A stretch of 64,000 nucleotides of DNA from JAABRU01 sp964505535 (GCA_964505535.1 CAZDIU010000003.1:3090-67089), one strand, 5' to 3'. Positions 1-8,985 are shown, counted from the stretch's first letter. A program made the numbers and translations. Notes: generated by a model not told the origin, from the letters alone.

Positions 1-2
1 AG

Positions 3-1202
3 GAGTTTGAAATACAGTATGCCCGGAGAATGGAACAGTTGCCGCCCTATCTTTTCGGGATGATCAACCATATGAGAAGCGAAAAACGGCTGAGAGGGGA
101 TGATGTCATTGATCTGGGAATGGGAAACCCGGCTGATCCCACGCCTGAACCCATTGTGGAGAAGCTCTGTGAGGTGGCCCGTGATCCCAAAAGTCACCGA
201 TATCCTGTGGCTTCGGGAATGAAAAATCTCAAGCGGGAGATTGCGAAATATTATCAGCAGGATTTTGGCGTGGAACTGGACATGGATTCAGAAGTCATCT
301 GCACCATCGGTTCCAAAGAGGGAATTTCCCATCTCTGCCTCGCGATTATCGGCCCAGGGGATACGGTGCTGGTTCCGGCTCCCGCTTTTCCCATTCATAT
401 TTATTCAGCCACCATCGCGGGGGGCAATGTCATCCGCATTCCCATTGCACCGCATGAGACCTTTCTCAAACGCGTGGCGGATATGTGCGAATCCCTTTAT
501 CCCCGGCCCAAGGTGCTGGTGCTCAATTATCCGCACAATCCCACCGGCATGCTTGCCACAAAAGAAATTTTTGAGCAGGCTGTTGCACTGTCCCGAAAAT
601 ACGGATTTATCATTCTCCATGACTTCGCGTATTCCCGGATTACCTTTGACGGATACAAGGCCCCGAGTTTTATGGAAGTGGGGGGAAGCCGGGAGGTGGG
701 CGTGGAATTCGGCTCCTTTTCCAAATCCTACAACATGGCCGGATGGCGGCTGGGTTACTGCGTGGGCAACAAAAAACTCATCCAGGGGCTGGGAAAGATC
801 AAGGGATATTATGATTACGGCGTTTTTTCGCCCATTCAGATAGCCGGCATCATCGCACTCAGAGACTGTGAAGAGGATGTAAGCCGCCAGGTGGAAATCT
901 ACCAGAACCGCAGGGATGTGATGTGCAAGGGACTGGAGCAGATGGGCTGGCAGGTTGACAAACCCGGAGCCGGAATGTTTGTGTGGGTGAAAATACCGGA
1001 ACCTTACTGCCGCATGGGTTCCATGGAATTTGCCATTCAAATGCTGGAAAAAGCCAATGTGGCGCTTGCACCCGGCATCGGTTTCGGTCAGGAGGGCGAG
1101 GGATATCTCCGTCTGGCGCTGGTGGAAAATGAACACCGCATCCGTCAGGCCCTGCGCCAGATGCGCAAGGTGCTTTCTGAAATGGATCAAAAAAAAATCT
1201 GA
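3..1202 (+). CDS. Class I/II aminotransferase, AlaC-like (5' end cut by window edge)
   Basis: PLP-dependent fold-type I aminotransferase, closest in pattern to the AlaC/glutamate-pyruvate and LL-diaminopimelate aminotransferase group. Counting from the internal ATG at 30, the PLP lysine is K232 in SFSKSYNMAGWR. The NYPHNPTG loop (about 167-173), HDFAY (198-202) and a C-terminal arginine in GYLRLALV are all present. The frame stays open upstream of the ATG at 30 and encodes residues like those before the conserved LPPYLF in AlaC proteins. The true start therefore probably lies just outside the window, and 3 is only the first full codon seen. Substrate is inferred; alanine/glutamate is most likely. 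A hairpin follows at 1253-1284. Confidence 0.88.
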   Translation, partial: EFEIQYARRMEQLPPYLFGMINHMRSEKRLRGDDVIDLGMGNPADPTPEPIVEKLCEVARDPKSHRYPVASGMKNLKREIAKYYQQDFGVELDMDSEVICTIGSKEGISHLCLAIIGPGDTVLVPAPAFPIHIYSATIAGGNVIRIPIAPHETFLKRVADMCESLYPRPKVLVLNYPHNPTGMLATKEIFEQAVALSRKYGFIILHDFAYSRITFDGYKAPSFMEVGGSREVGVEFGSFSKSYNMAGWRLGYCVGNKKLIQGLGKIKGYYDYGVFSPIQIAGIIALRDCEEDVSRQVEIYQNRRDVMCKGLEQMGWQVDKPGAGMFVWVKIPEPYCRMGSMEFAIQMLEKANVALAPGIGFGQEGEGYLRLALVENEHRIRQALRQMRKVLSEMDQKKI

Positions 1203-1252
1203 CCGGGAAATTTTCAGATACAGACGCACCGCAGGCATAATCTGCGCTTTTT

Positions 1253-1284
1253 CCGCAAAAATCCGGTTTTCCGGAAATTTGCGG
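1253..1284 (+). terminator. Hairpin downstream of the aminotransferase
   Basis: CCGCAAAAATCCGG, a TTTT loop, then CCGGAAATTTGCGG form a stem of about 14 pairs with one mismatch. No strong T-run follows, so termination is possible but not certain. The CCGG/A-T composition resembles other hairpins in this window (14611-14648, 31571-31604). Confidence 0.35.
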
Positions 1285-1436
1285 TTAAATCCGGAAACAT
1301 TGAGATTGTCAGGGGTTCGGAGAGAGGAAATCACTTTTCCTAAATTCTTCCGGACTGATGTTCCACTTCATAATCCGGTTTCCGGTTTTCAGAAAATAAT
1401 TTTTTTTGGGAAAGACATACGGTCGGATATGCAAGT

Positions 1437-2336
1437 GTGAACAGGGTGGACTGCGATTACAGTTGGAATGCTCTGCTCCGGCCCGGAGAGTCACGGGATT
1501 TTTTTTCCTGTGCGGAAAAAACCGGTACTTTCCGGCCTGACACAGGGGATTACAGTCCGGCAAACGCCTGGTGGCTGTGCGAGCTGAGCCGTCTGATTTA
1601 CCGGAGGGGAGAGGATGAAACCGGTATATGGGCCAATCCGGTCAGCCGCGATGATATTCTGAAAGCTGAGGGGCTGAAGGAAAGTCTTTTTGTGGGCAGG
1701 CATGGGCTTTCCTGTGCACTTGTTTCAGATGAAAAGGAAAATTTTGCCATTCTGGTATTCCGGGGAACCAGCAGATTTGAGCACTGGTTTTCAAATCTTA
1801 ATGCGGTTCAGACCCGGTGGCTCTCCTGCGGCATGGTTCACAGCGGATTCAAATATGAATTTGACAGTATCCGGGATCTACTCAGTGAGATGCTTTCCGC
1901 AATCCATATCCCCCTGTTTTACACCGGACACAGCCTGGGCGGCGCTCTTGCCACTCTGACAGCATCCATCATACCTCCGCGGGCTGTTTATACCTTTGGT
2001 TCCCCCCGGGTGGGGAATGCGGCTTTCAGAGACTCGCTTGCCTCAGTGAATCTGTACCGGATTGCAATGAAAAATGATATTGTCACAACTGTTCCTCCCT
2101 CCCGGCCTCCTTTTTATTTCTGCCATGCGGGAGAACCCAAATGGCTCACTTTTCCGGGATATAATGAAACAATTTACAAAAACAGTCTGCTGAACATATC
2201 CGAACGGATCCCTTTTTCCTTCATGAAACAGTTTATCCGTCCCCCGCATTTTCTGGCAGCTCATTCTCCGATAAATTATTCACGCTGCCTGGCACATGAG
2301 GCAGAGCTTTCAAACCGGCATACGGATACTGAATGA
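1437..2336 (+). CDS. Class 3 lipase family protein
   Basis: Alpha/beta hydrolase of the lipase (class 3) family, 299 residues from a GTG start. The nucleophile elbow is GHSLGGAL with Ser166. The acid is probably Asp214 in MKNDIVTTVP and the His is H276 in HFLAAHSPIN, in the order expected for the triad. LVFRGTS (about 107-113) matches the conserved strand before the oxyanion region. No signal peptide is visible, so the protein is probably cytoplasmic or the start is misplaced; a more upstream start is closed off by a stop. The gene is monocistronic as far as can be seen. Substrate is unknown, a lipid or other ester. Confidence 0.82.
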   Translation: MNRVDCDYSWNALLRPGESRDFFSCAEKTGTFRPDTGDYSPANAWWLCELSRLIYRRGEDETGIWANPVSRDDILKAEGLKESLFVGRHGLSCALVSDEKENFAILVFRGTSRFEHWFSNLNAVQTRWLSCGMVHSGFKYEFDSIRDLLSEMLSAIHIPLFYTGHSLGGALATLTASIIPPRAVYTFGSPRVGNAAFRDSLASVNLYRIAMKNDIVTTVPPSRPPFYFCHAGEPKWLTFPGYNETIYKNSLLNISERIPFSFMKQFIRPPHFLAAHSPINYSRCLAHEAELSNRHTDTE

Positions 2337-2719
2337 CTGTCGCATATCTGCGCCTTTGTTTCACAAATCTCCAGTATGATTGAATAATGTTATCTTCTCC
2401 CGGAATCGGTGCGGAAGTAGCATATTCCTACCCCTGAATACCCCGCCCTCCCCATTGTATCTGTTTCATTATCAAATTATCATGTACACCATTCCGTAAC
2501 TGTTTCTGTCCGCTGAATTGGCCGGATACAAAAAACAGTCATACTCATTGAAAATGAAAATCAAATCTGCATGTGAAGGAGAAACAGACAACTGCGCCCA
2601 TTTTCCACGCCTTTACGACAGATGCTCCGTGAGTTTGCAATGCAGAATGCCTGGAGCGGATTCACTGAAACAGTGCTTACGGTCTGAAAGACCGGATGCT
2701 CATTTGGGAGGGAAATCAG
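2337..2719. other. Intergenic, nothing clear
   Basis: 383 bases between the lipase and the first NlpC/P60 gene. The stretch around 2460-2510 is AT-rich and could hold a promoter, but I see no convincing -35/-10 pair, hairpin or repeat. A short frame at 2518-2874 overlaps the lipoprotein gene and has no family features. Confidence 0.4.
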
Positions 2720-3580
2720 ATGCCGGGCAGATTATTTATCTGGCGAATCCTGATCATTATACTGATGCTGCAGATGTTGCTGATCCTATGCTCCTGTTCA
2801 CGAAACCGGAAGGGAACTCTTCCGGACTATGGGGAAATGTCTTCGGAAAATATCCTTTTTTCATATTGCTGTGAGCCAGTTCCTTATCCGGAGAAAAATC
2901 CGGAAAACAGCAAAGACAGCTTTCCTCCGGCCCGGGCAGAGGAATCTCCTCCAGCAGAGGCAGCCCCGGAAGCCGGGAAACAGTTTCCGGATTCCCTTAA
3001 ACCCGACATCTTCGCTGAGAACACCGAAGAAATGGCCTGTGACACGGATGCCGGGATAACAGAAATCGCTGAGAAAAAATCATTTCATCTGCCGGATATG
3101 CCCTTTTACAAAGAATATTCCCGGAAACTGGGCATCGAACTCGACGGCACGGAAAATCGGAAACTCATCATGGCCGTGGCAGAATGGATGGGAACGCCGT
3201 ATCTGTGGGGAGGCTGCTCCATAAAGGGCGTTGACTGTTCCTGTCTGGTCAAAAATATTTATGAAGACGTATACGGCATTGAACTCAGGCGCACCTCCAT
3301 GATGATGTGCAATGCGGATTTCATGCCTGTGGAAAAGGAAAGACTGCGGGAAGGTGACATTATCTGTTTTGGCACAAAAGAAGATGATATTTCTCATGTG
3401 GGGCTGTATCTGAAGGACAACAAATTTGTCCATGCCAGCCAGTCCGGAGGCGTCAGAATCAGCAGTCTGGAAAGAAATTATTTTAAAAAACGCTTAATTA
3501 TGGCAGGACGGGCCATCCGTCCTCTGGAAATCAGCCTCGCGAGGCTGTCCATCAGTGAACTGGTCGTAGTGAACCGATAA
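2720..3580 (+). CDS. NlpC/P60 family lipoprotein (copy 1)
   Basis: Putative cell-wall endopeptidase, 286 residues. The ATG at 2720 is preferred over the one at 2696 because GGGAGG at 2706-2711 precedes it by 8 bases and it puts the hydrophobic segment at the N terminus. That segment ends in LCSC, a plausible lipobox with Cys26, so an anchored lipoprotein is expected. A low-complexity Pro/Glu linker follows. The NlpC/P60 domain fills the C-terminal half: YLWGGCSIKGVDCSC with catalytic Cys173, ISHVGLYL with His226 and FVHAS with His238. DCSC replaces the usual DCSG. The next gene is a clear paralogue, so this is a tandem duplication. Confidence 0.85.
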   Translation: MPGRLFIWRILIIILMLQMLLILCSCSRNRKGTLPDYGEMSSENILFSYCCEPVPYPEKNPENSKDSFPPARAEESPPAEAAPEAGKQFPDSLKPDIFAENTEEMACDTDAGITEIAEKKSFHLPDMPFYKEYSRKLGIELDGTENRKLIMAVAEWMGTPYLWGGCSIKGVDCSCLVKNIYEDVYGIELRRTSMMMCNADFMPVEKERLREGDIICFGTKEDDISHVGLYLKDNKFVHASQSGGVRISSLERNYFKKRLIMAGRAIRPLEISLARLSISELVVVNR

Positions 3581-3637
3581 ATCCCCATTTTTTCTCATAA
3601 GTGTTTTATCCATTGATTTTACATCAAATAATTTTTC

Positions 3638-3666
3638 TTGAACATTTGCGGCAATTCATATATACA
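3638..3666 (+). promoter_or_regulatory. Possible sigma70-type promoter
   Basis: TTGAAC at 3638-3643, exactly 17 bases, then TATACA at 3661-3666. The next gene starts 360 bases further on, and three short hairpins lie between (CCGG-TTTTG-CCGG near 3695, TCCC/GGGA near 3710-3725, CAGC/GCTG plus T6 near 3745-3757). A short non-coding transcript is possible; this is inference from consensus matching alone. Confidence 0.35.
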
Positions 3667-3786
3667 TCACAGGTCTGAAATAATGCCGGTTTTGCCGGAG
3701 ACAATCCCGAACCTTCAGGGAATGCACAGATCTTTGTAAGACAGCCGGGCTGCTTTTTTGCAGGAACTCCATTTTTTAATCACTTT

Positions 3787-3880
3787 GGGACTTACACAGT
3801 TGACCGGATAAACCCTTAGGGTTTTCAAAAACCCTAAGGGTTTCAGGATTTGATTTTTTTATCAACTGCGTACGTCCTGA
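3787..3880. repeat. Palindromic element, AAACCCTNAGGGTTT family
   Basis: About 94 bases. The outer arms are GGGACTTACACAGTTGA and TCAACTGCGTACGTCC; inside are two AAACCCTTAGGGTTT-type palindromes back to back. Related elements with similar arms are at 43975-44168 and 46091-46162, and a core without arms is at 19791-19822. The shape is MITE-like with no coding capacity. Confidence 0.75.
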
Positions 3881-4033
3881 ACTTATACTCAGCACCGTCA
3901 TCACCGGAAACTTCTGCTGTTCTGATGAGGAAACTCCTGTGGGATTTCTCAGTGCAGCGGCAGACACGCAAGTTGGGGCCGAAATGGTTTACAGTGTGAG
4001 CGTTAATCGGGAGCTGATCAGCGGAAGATTGGA

Positions 4034-4993
4034 ATGAAGCAGAATTTATTGGAAAACAGAACAGCTTATTTTATATTTTTGGGAACAGTCACATTCATCC
4101 TTTTTTCATCCTGCTCCGCAGGAACGCGGATGACAATCAGCAGCGGAACTTCCATCGGGAAAACCGCACAGAAAATCATTCAGGAAAATACCGGACAGCC
4201 GGAATCTTCATCGGCTTTGCCGGAAATATCTTCCGAAAATCTGCACGAAGATATTTTTGCTGCCTGGCTTCACTTTGACTCCCCGTCCAAAATATCGCGG
4301 ACAAACCTGCCTTTTCTCATATCACCTGATATCGAAAAAAACATATGGGATTTTACGGAATCCGACTCTGACGGAGAGATGGAGGAGGAAATTCTCTGCA
4401 CCGAGTGCATGGAAGATCGTTTTGCCGGAATTTTCAATGATATAGACAAGGAATTGTCTGAAATCTCAAAACTTCCGGACGCGGGAAAGCATTTTGCAGC
4501 CATTTCCGAAGGCACTGCCGGGGCAGATCGTTTTTATGAGAAATTTTCCCAAATTCTGGGAATGTCCCTTGACGGTACGGAAGATCCCGATCTGCTGAGA
4601 GCAGTTGATGAATGGCTGGGAACCCCCTACCGCATGGGCGGATGCTCCAAAAACGGCATTGACTGCTCGTGTTTTGTGAAAAGTGTTTATGAGGAGGTAT
4701 ACGGCATTACGCTCACCCGAACCTCCCGTGATATTTTTGCGGAAATGACACCGGTTAAACCGCAGGATTTGCAGGAAGGAGATATTTTGTGTTTTGCAAA
4801 CCGGAAACGGATTTCCCATGTGGGAATCTATCTCAAAGACGGCAAATTCGTTCATGCAAGCAGGAAAGAGGGCGTCACCATCAGCGACCTCAGTGAAACA
4901 TATTATCAGAAAAGATTTGTCAGTGCAGGCAGAATCCTCCCCTCCTCTGTTGCGTTTTCAAATTTCAACCCTCCGGACAGACGCCGGTTCTGA
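4034..4993 (+). CDS. NlpC/P60 family lipoprotein (copy 2)
   Basis: Paralogue of the gene at 2720-3580, 319 residues. The N terminus has a hydrophobic segment (about 11-25) ending FSSC, an acceptable lipobox with Cys27. A long acidic linker precedes the NlpC/P60 domain at about 170-319. The catalytic Cys is 211 in NGIDCSCF, with His262 in RISHVGIYL and His274 in KFVHAS. LDGTE, a GTPY.MGGCS motif and EVYGI..TRTS are shared with copy 1, whereas the linkers are unrelated. This suggests duplication followed by divergence outside the enzyme domain. The role is probably cleavage of peptidoglycan stem peptides in the periplasm; this is family inference. Confidence 0.85.
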   Translation: MKQNLLENRTAYFIFLGTVTFILFSSCSAGTRMTISSGTSIGKTAQKIIQENTGQPESSSALPEISSENLHEDIFAAWLHFDSPSKISRTNLPFLISPDIEKNIWDFTESDSDGEMEEEILCTECMEDRFAGIFNDIDKELSEISKLPDAGKHFAAISEGTAGADRFYEKFSQILGMSLDGTEDPDLLRAVDEWLGTPYRMGGCSKNGIDCSCFVKSVYEEVYGITLTRTSRDIFAEMTPVKPQDLQEGDILCFANRKRISHVGIYLKDGKFVHASRKEGVTISDLSETYYQKRFVSAGRILPSSVAFSNFNPPDRRRF

Positions 4994-5320
4994 AAAAAGC
5001 CCTGTACGAAAAAAGGGCAGAATTTTATCCCCACTCTCCCGATACTTCTTGTCATCCGTCCTGTATGGTGATATGAATTTCCGCGTACGTCCGGGGTCTT
5101 ATACCGAATCGCTGCCGGTTTTTTTGCAATATGCAGCGCAGAAGAGCAGCAGATCAGGACAGACTTTTTCAGTCGCAGAGTCTGGGCAGACTTGCTTCCG
5201 GATGAACCCGGAAAGAGACTGTTCCGACCCCCTGCCTGCAAAAACATGCTCCGGTCCGAGGCGGGATCGCTGGGAAAAACTGAAAACACTGCATCAAAGC
5301 AATGGCGAATTGGGATCATC
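4994..5320. other. Intergenic with one weak hairpin
   Basis: 327 bases. GCCCT at 4999-5003 pairs with AGGGC at 5014-5018 and is followed by AATTTTA, a weak terminator candidate for the NlpC gene. The rest includes in-frame sequence upstream of the hydrolase start (from a TTG at 5192), which has no family resemblance. I see no other structure. Confidence 0.35.
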
Positions 5321-6130
5321 ATGAAAAATATGCCGAAAAACAAATGGGCACTGCTGGATCGGCCTGAAGTCACGCGCTGTCTTTTTCATCCCCGATCCGA
5401 AGACCTGATTCTGCACGGCATGTCTCCGGACAGGGATATTTTCATCCCGGTGGAAGACAATGCCGTGATTGGGGCCTGTTTCCACATGAGCCGGAAAGAT
5501 GCGGCCAATATCCTTTTTTTTCACGGAAACGGGGAGATCGTCGCGGATTATCATGATATGGGTGAAGTGTACAACCGCATGGGCATCAACTTTCTGGCTG
5601 CGGATTATCGGGGATACGGCAGATCCAGCGGTTCTCCCTGTGTCAGCGCCATGATGCGGGACTGTCACACAATTTTTTCGTTCACCCGTAACTGGCTGAA
5701 GGAAAACGCATATACCGGCCCCATGATTCTGATGGGCCGATCCCTCGGAAGTGCATCCGCACTGGAACTGGCAGACGCATACAAAGATCAGATCCAGGGG
5801 CTGATTGTGGAAAGCGGTTTTGCCTTTGCCCTCCCCCTGCTCAGGCTGCTGGGGGTTTCTTTCACTGCCACTGCTTTTGAAGAAAAAGAGGGCTTTGCAA
5901 ATTTGGAAAAAATCCGGAATGTTGACAAGCCTGTCCTGATTATCCACGCTGCGCATGATCATATCATCCCCTTTTCTGACGGACAGGCTCTGTATGATGC
6001 CTGCGGATCAGCAGATAAAACCCTGCTGCGGATTCCGGGTGCGGATCACAACACACTGCTTCATGCGGGTTTTTCAGAATACATGAAGGCCGTGAAAACT
6101 TTGACAGAAAAAGCAGCACTCCGGAGATGA
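5321..6130 (+). CDS. Alpha/beta hydrolase (BEM46/ABHD13-like, S9/S33 superfamily)
   Basis: Single-domain alpha/beta hydrolase, 269 residues from the ATG at 5321. The frame is open back to a TTG at 5192, but that extension shows no conserved features. FFHGNGE is the oxyanion strand-turn and GRSLGSA carries the nucleophilic Ser. HAAHDHIIP supplies the acid Asp and GADHNTLL the catalytic His, the usual spacing for the BEM46/ABHD13/17 group. No signal peptide or membrane segment is seen, so it is probably cytoplasmic. Substrate is unknown. Confidence 0.82.
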   Translation: MKNMPKNKWALLDRPEVTRCLFHPRSEDLILHGMSPDRDIFIPVEDNAVIGACFHMSRKDAANILFFHGNGEIVADYHDMGEVYNRMGINFLAADYRGYGRSSGSPCVSAMMRDCHTIFSFTRNWLKENAYTGPMILMGRSLGSASALELADAYKDQIQGLIVESGFAFALPLLRLLGVSFTATAFEEKEGFANLEKIRNVDKPVLIIHAAHDHIIPFSDGQALYDACGSADKTLLRIPGADHNTLLHAGFSEYMKAVKTLTEKAALRR

Positions 6131-6167
6131 ACCCTGTCCGGAATGCCAAGGGATTTGAAAATTGCTG

Positions 6168-6258
6168 ATATACCGGTTTTGAGGTTTCAGTGTTCAGGTT
6201 TCAGTCCTGACCGCATACTGACACCTGACACCTGCAGCCTGAACCGTCCGGTATTTTA
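6168..6258. repeat. Long imperfect hairpin with TTCAG/CTGA repeats
   Basis: ATACCGG near 6170 pairs with CCGGTAT near 6250. Between them, TTTCAGTGTTCAGGTTTCAG faces ACTGACACCTGACACCTG. A similar TTCAG-rich repeat occurs at 55546-55610. It lies between the hydrolase and the helicase gene. Confidence 0.6.
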
Positions 6259-6314
6259 AAAAGTTTCACATCCCTGAGATATTTCATAAGGAAGGAAGAG
6301 AATAAAGACAGTCT

Positions 6315-7880
6315 ATGGTATTATCGATTTTTCAGAAAATTCGGAACAAAATCCGGAACCTGACCCAAAGAGACAAAAAAAGGGGCGGAGAGGAGGCAGC
6401 TTCCCCGGAATCCCGGCCTGATACCGGCCTGAAAAGAAAATCAGCCTCACCCCATGAGGCTTCAGAGGAATCTCTGGAGGAATCCCGTCCCCAAAAACGC
6501 CGCCGCAGAAAAAAGAAAAAGGATCAGACGCTTCCGACCGCAATTCCTGAACATGGCAGCGTGCAGAAGGCTGAACATTGGGATATGTCCATGTTTGAGG
6601 TGCCTCCTGCGGAAGGGAAAATCCGTTTTCATGATCTGAACCTTCCCCCTGAAATCATGCACGCAGTTGCAGACTTGGGGTTTCAGTACTGTTCCCCCAT
6701 TCAGGCCGAAATCCTGCCTGCCACCCTCAATGGCAGAGATGCCTCAGGACAGGCCCAGACTGGCACAGGAAAAACAGCCGCTTTTCTGATTACGGTGCTG
6801 ACGCATTTTCTGCGCAATCCCCTTTCCGGAAAAAGAGAATTTGGCACCCCGCGTGCGCTGGTGCTGGCTCCGACACGGGAACTGGTCATGCAGATTGCAG
6901 AGGAGGCCGAACTTCTGGCAAAATACTGCCCCATGCGCATTGTGAGCATTTTCGGGGGCATGGATTACCAGAAACAGCGGCGCCAGTTGAGTGATCAGAT
7001 TGCAGACATTGTTGTGGCCACTCCGGGCAGACTCATTGATTTCTGCGAGCATTATGATGTGCATCTGAACAAAGTGGAAGTGCTGGTCATTGATGAGGCA
7101 GACCGGATGCTGGATATGGGGTTCATTCCCCAGGTGCGGCGCATTGTGCGGGAAACACCGCATAAGGACAGACGCCAGACCCTGTTTTTCAGCGCAACCA
7201 TGACCGGAGAGGTGGAACGGCTGGCTTCCCAGTGGACAACCGATCCCCTCACGGTTGAGGTTGAGCCGGAGCAGGTGGAAGTGGCATCTGTGGAGCAGAT
7301 TGTCTATCTGGTGACATCCAAAGAAAAATTTGCTTTGCTTTACAATATCATTGTGCGCCAGGATCTCCGCAGGGTGATCATTTTCTGCAATCAGAGATCG
7401 GAAACCCAGAGGGTTGCGGATTTGCTCATGCGCTCCGGGATCAACTGTGAAGTGATTTCCGGGGAAGTGCCTCAGAAAAAGCGTATGCACACGCTGGAGA
7501 AATTCCGCTCAGGAACTGTCCGGGTGCTGGTGGCAACGGATGTGGCAGGCCGGGGACTTCATATTGAGGGCGTGAGTCATGTGGTGAACTATTCCCTTCC
7601 CCATGAACCGGAAAACTATGTGCACCGCATTGGCAGAACCGGCCGGGCCGGAGCTACGGGCACGTCCATCAGTTTTGCCTGTGAGGATGACTCCTTTTAC
7701 ATTCCGGAAATTGAAAAATTCCTCGGCCATTCCCTTTCCTGCACACAGCCCGAAGAGGACTGGCTTGTTGCGCCGGCACTTGCCTCCCCCCAGAAAAAGA
7801 CCGGGGAAAAAAGAAAATATCCGCCCCGGCAATCATCATCCCGCAGTCAGAGAAGACCCAGAGATTCCGGAAGGCCGTGA
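6315..7880 (+). CDS. DEAD-box RNA helicase, RhlB/RhlE-like
   Basis: ATP-dependent RNA helicase, 521 residues. A basic, charged N-terminal extension of about 95 residues with KKRGG and KRRRRKKKK stretches precedes the core. The Q motif follows (FHDLNLPPEIM ... CSPIQAEILP), then motif I AQTGTGKT, PTREL, TPGRL, motif II DEAD, motif III SAT, and the C-terminal VATDVAGRGLHI and HRIGRTGRAG. The basic C-terminal tail (KKTGEKRKYPP onward) probably helps RNA binding. This is the layout of RhlB/RhlE-type helicases that act in RNA decay, ribosome assembly or cold adaptation; which of these applies cannot be read from the sequence. It stands alone, convergent with the next gene. Confidence 0.9.
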   Translation: MVLSIFQKIRNKIRNLTQRDKKRGGEEAASPESRPDTGLKRKSASPHEASEESLEESRPQKRRRRKKKKDQTLPTAIPEHGSVQKAEHWDMSMFEVPPAEGKIRFHDLNLPPEIMHAVADLGFQYCSPIQAEILPATLNGRDASGQAQTGTGKTAAFLITVLTHFLRNPLSGKREFGTPRALVLAPTRELVMQIAEEAELLAKYCPMRIVSIFGGMDYQKQRRQLSDQIADIVVATPGRLIDFCEHYDVHLNKVEVLVIDEADRMLDMGFIPQVRRIVRETPHKDRRQTLFFSATMTGEVERLASQWTTDPLTVEVEPEQVEVASVEQIVYLVTSKEKFALLYNIIVRQDLRRVIIFCNQRSETQRVADLLMRSGINCEVISGEVPQKKRMHTLEKFRSGTVRVLVATDVAGRGLHIEGVSHVVNYSLPHEPENYVHRIGRTGRAGATGTSISFACEDDSFYIPEIEKFLGHSLSCTQPEEDWLVAPALASPQKKTGEKRKYPPRQSSSRSQRRPRDSGRP

Positions 7881-8864
7881 TCAGTTTCTGTCCTTCCAGT
7901 TCCACCATTTCAGCAATTCCGGATCATGCCTCTTTTGTGAGGCATAATAGACTGCACAGCGGAAAACGTATAGCATACAGGGATCTGTCTGTATGCCCCT
8001 GATGCGGTTCAAATGCTGATACATTTCTTCGGGATTCCGGTCCGCAAGTTCCGTGACAGACCGGTATCCCATATCCCAGAAATCCTCTGCCGTCTTTTTT
8101 CCCACCCCCGGAATCACCTGAAATTCCCTGCATTTCTGTTTTTTGTCTGTCACATTTTCATTTGACAGAAGATGCACAAGCCGCTGTGTTTCCCTGTGCA
8201 CGGACAGCCGGACAATGCACGCGTGAAGATTGCCGTATTCATATGCAAAAGTGTGCAGTGCGCTGTGCACCGATTCCTGAATTTCCTGATAGGATGAGCA
8301 GGGCAGTCCCAGTTTTTCAAACACACGGAACGTGTAGCGATCCACCACAAAAACCGGTCTGCCAAATGCATAGCACAGAATGGAATCCGCTGTTTCCGGG
8401 CCTATGCCTTTCCACGAGAGCAGCATTTCCCGCAGTTTTTCTGTGGAAAGACTGCGAAGTCCCGCTATTCCGCCGCAGTTGATGATATGCCGGGAAATTT
8501 CCCGCAGCCGCGCGGCTTTCTGATTGAAATATCCGGCAGGCCGGATGGCTGTTTCCAGATATTCATCACATTGTGCAATTTTTTCCATATCCAGCAGATT
8601 CTGTGAACTCAGATTCAGGATGGCTTTTTCCACATTCCGCCATGCCGTGTTCTGGGTCAGGATGGAACCGGCTATGATTTCAAAAGCTTCTGAATCTGTT
8701 ATCTGCCGATCCTGCATTTCAGGATGATACACGGGGGCCTTCCCTTTTTCCTCTGTCACGGGCCACCATCCCTGATCGCCGTACATCTGAAAAAGCATCT
8801 TATTGAGTCTGATGATTTTTTCTTCCGCTTCTTTCGGATCAGGAGAGCAGGATGCCTGATTCAT
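7881..8864 (-). CDS. HhH-GPD DNA glycosylase (MagIII-like) fused to a Cdd1-like domain
   Basis: Base-excision repair protein of the endonuclease III superfamily, 327 residues. The HhH is LLSWKGIGPETAD, followed by the catalytic Asp in VVDRYTFRV. The lyase Lys of endonuclease III (GxGxKTA) is replaced by Glu, and no C-terminal 4Fe-4S cysteine pattern is visible. Both traits fit a monofunctional MagIII-type 3-methyladenine glycosylase. Residues about 245-315 (REFQVIPGVGKKTAEDF..MGYRSVTEL ... YVFRCAVYYAS) form a second HhH unit resembling the Cdd1/'pathogenicity locus' family, which is usually a separate small protein. The fusion is unusual. The stop codon directly abuts the end of the convergent helicase gene. 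Confidence 0.82.
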   Translation of the reverse strand: MNQASCSPDPKEAEEKIIRLNKMLFQMYGDQGWWPVTEEKGKAPVYHPEMQDRQITDSEAFEIIAGSILTQNTAWRNVEKAILNLSSQNLLDMEKIAQCDEYLETAIRPAGYFNQKAARLREISRHIINCGGIAGLRSLSTEKLREMLLSWKGIGPETADSILCYAFGRPVFVVDRYTFRVFEKLGLPCSSYQEIQESVHSALHTFAYEYGNLHACIVRLSVHRETQRLVHLLSNENVTDKKQKCREFQVIPGVGKKTAEDFWDMGYRSVTELADRNPEEMYQHLNRIRGIQTDPCMLYVFRCAVYYASQKRHDPELLKWWNWKDRN

Positions 8865-8985
8865 AGTTTATATCCTTATCCCACTGTATAAAGTTCGGCA
8901 TTCACAGGTTTCCAGATTGCTGATCAGAACAGCCCGGCCGTATGTCAGTGCCAATACGGAGAATATTTTCAATCTCCGGAAACTG

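Noticed and set aside
2518..2874. A 118-residue frame before the first NlpC gene
   Set aside because: It overlaps the lipoprotein signal region, lacks a ribosome site and has no family resemblance.
4794..5324. A 176-residue open frame overlapping the end of the second NlpC gene
   Set aside because: It overlaps the NlpC/P60 domain in another frame and has no recognisable features.
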